Below, in pieces: positions 63,579 through 64,000 of a stretch of 64,000 nucleotides of DNA. Each line of letters starts with the position of its first letter. Within the stretch, counting starts at the first letter, position 1. The notes beneath the pieces were generated by a model. That model was not told the origin of the DNA. It saw only the letters and a list, made by a program, of their open reading frames with translations, and did not search any database. This DNA comes from Gadus chalcogrammus (Eukaryota; Chordata; Actinopteri; Gadiformes; Gadidae): the NCBI RefSeq assembly GCF_026213295.1, contig NC_079416.1, positions 681,892-745,891 of the forward strand, read 5' to 3'. Made by a program: the position numbers and the translations under genes.

Positions 63579-64000
63579 TGGTGAAAGTATTTGTATTTAG
63601 TGCTCGCAGTTGATAGCATAGACTGTGTGAAAGTTAAACTCTAACTCTAGTTGTGAGAAGTTCTTAGGAGTGTCTTGGTGTCAACCTCCTTTCCTTTTTT
63701 GCCTAGCGTTACTGAGTCTTCTACGTGCACCTCTCCAGCATGGACTTCTGGAGTAACCGTCTCATCCTGGATCGTCTAGCGTGCAATGGACGGTTCGTAG
63801 TCCATTAGCATGTCGTGGCGGGCTTTGGCCGCTGTCGTTACGACTTTACAATTGAGGCCTAGTGTGCTTGCATTGTTCCCCGCGGTAGCAGATGGGCAAA
63901 TGGATGTTTAGGATAATATGTTTCAAATATGTATGATATAACCACTTACATTCACACCTGACCACTCTGACCCTGGTTCCATTAAATGTTGTGAACTAGA

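Larger units (their letters stand above)
1..64000 (+). repeat. Tandem tRNA-Val gene array
   Basis: About 170 tRNA-Val loci lie head to tail on one strand, with starts typically 310 bp (S spacer) or 547 bp (L spacer) apart. No other gene class interrupts them and neither array edge is in the window. All open frames in the window cross tRNA genes or spacers and repeat with the array, so none is taken as a gene. Confidence 0.97.
59041..64000 (+). repeat. 3552-bp block, one copy plus partial second
   Basis: Genes at 59041, 59351, 59650 and 59960 recur 3552 bp later at 62593, 62903, 63202 and 63512. The window ends inside the second copy. Confidence 0.9.

Noticed and set aside
1..64000. CRISPR array
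   Set aside because: Regular repeats, but each is a 73-base folded tRNA and the spacers are themselves repeats, not unique.
1..64000. tRNA-derived SINE family
   Set aside because: Units are head to tail on one strand, with no A-rich or simple tail, no target-site duplications and intact anticodons in most copies.
1..64000. Bacterial or organellar tRNA operon
   Set aside because: Only one isotype, no encoded CCA, Pol III-type T runs and a body matching vertebrate nuclear tRNA-Val.
1..64000. Transposable element driving the amplification
   Set aside because: No terminal repeats, transposase or reverse transcriptase fragments were seen; joins fit unequal exchange and short-homology deletion.

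Overview
The whole 64 kb is one head-to-tail array of valine tRNA genes on the + strand. I count 170 loci by eye: 86 with anticodon AAC (six of them truncated or carrying deletions or broken stems), 42 CAC, 33 TAC, four with a Leu-type CAA anticodon in a Val body, one CCC, one GAC, and three deleted copies with no anticodon. I see no protein-coding gene, rRNA, other tRNA isotype or transposon. The array runs off both ends. The best copies match, as I remember it, the vertebrate nuclear tRNA-Val(AAC/CAC) sequence along all 73 bases. They have internal A and B boxes, no encoded CCA and T-run terminators. This points to a vertebrate nuclear genome. Teleosts and amphibians are known for such tRNA arrays, but I cannot name the species.

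Numbering used below: positions are linear along a 73-base reference gene. Acceptor strands are 1-7 (GTTTCCG) and 66-72 (CGGAAAC). The D arm is 10-25, the anticodon stem 27-31/39-43, the anticodon 34-36, the T stem 49-53/61-65 and the discriminator A73. 'T43' means the copy has T at 43. Four body types recur: (a) consensus AAC, usually with G59; (b) a variant AAC class 'V2' with T9, A18 and A67; (c) TAC with G59, some also with A57; (d) CAC with one or two T for C changes in the acceptor stem.

Genes are joined by two spacer families. The short spacer S (about 237 bp; 226 bp after some TAC genes) carries a T4 run 10-13 bases after most genes, a conserved CTGCTT/AAGCAG hairpin and a second T4 (aaaattttctag) about 40 bases before the next gene. 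The long spacer L (about 463-474 bp) follows AAC and TAC genes and nearly always leads into a CAC gene. It has no T4 for roughly 110 bases or more. Hybrid, fused and shortened spacers mark recombination points.

Layout: 1-3549 holds two copies of a 1775-bp block plus the start of a third. 3550-7700 is mixed and diverged. 7733-17893 holds four versions of a 2329-bp block carrying the CAA genes. 18204-21197 is mixed, with the CCC gene. 21198-27960 has 2540/1683-bp blocks with a truncated AAC gene. 28455-36236 holds two copies of a 3925-bp block. 38078-43066 has an 857-bp block three times. 43502-53822 has a 4582-bp block twice plus a partial third. 53833-58740 has a 2759-bp block twice. 59041-64000 has a 3552-bp block and the start of a second. 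Gene defects are copied along with their blocks, so the array grows by tandem duplication and unequal exchange. The genes presumably all feed the Val-tRNA pool; how many are transcribed cannot be read from sequence alone.
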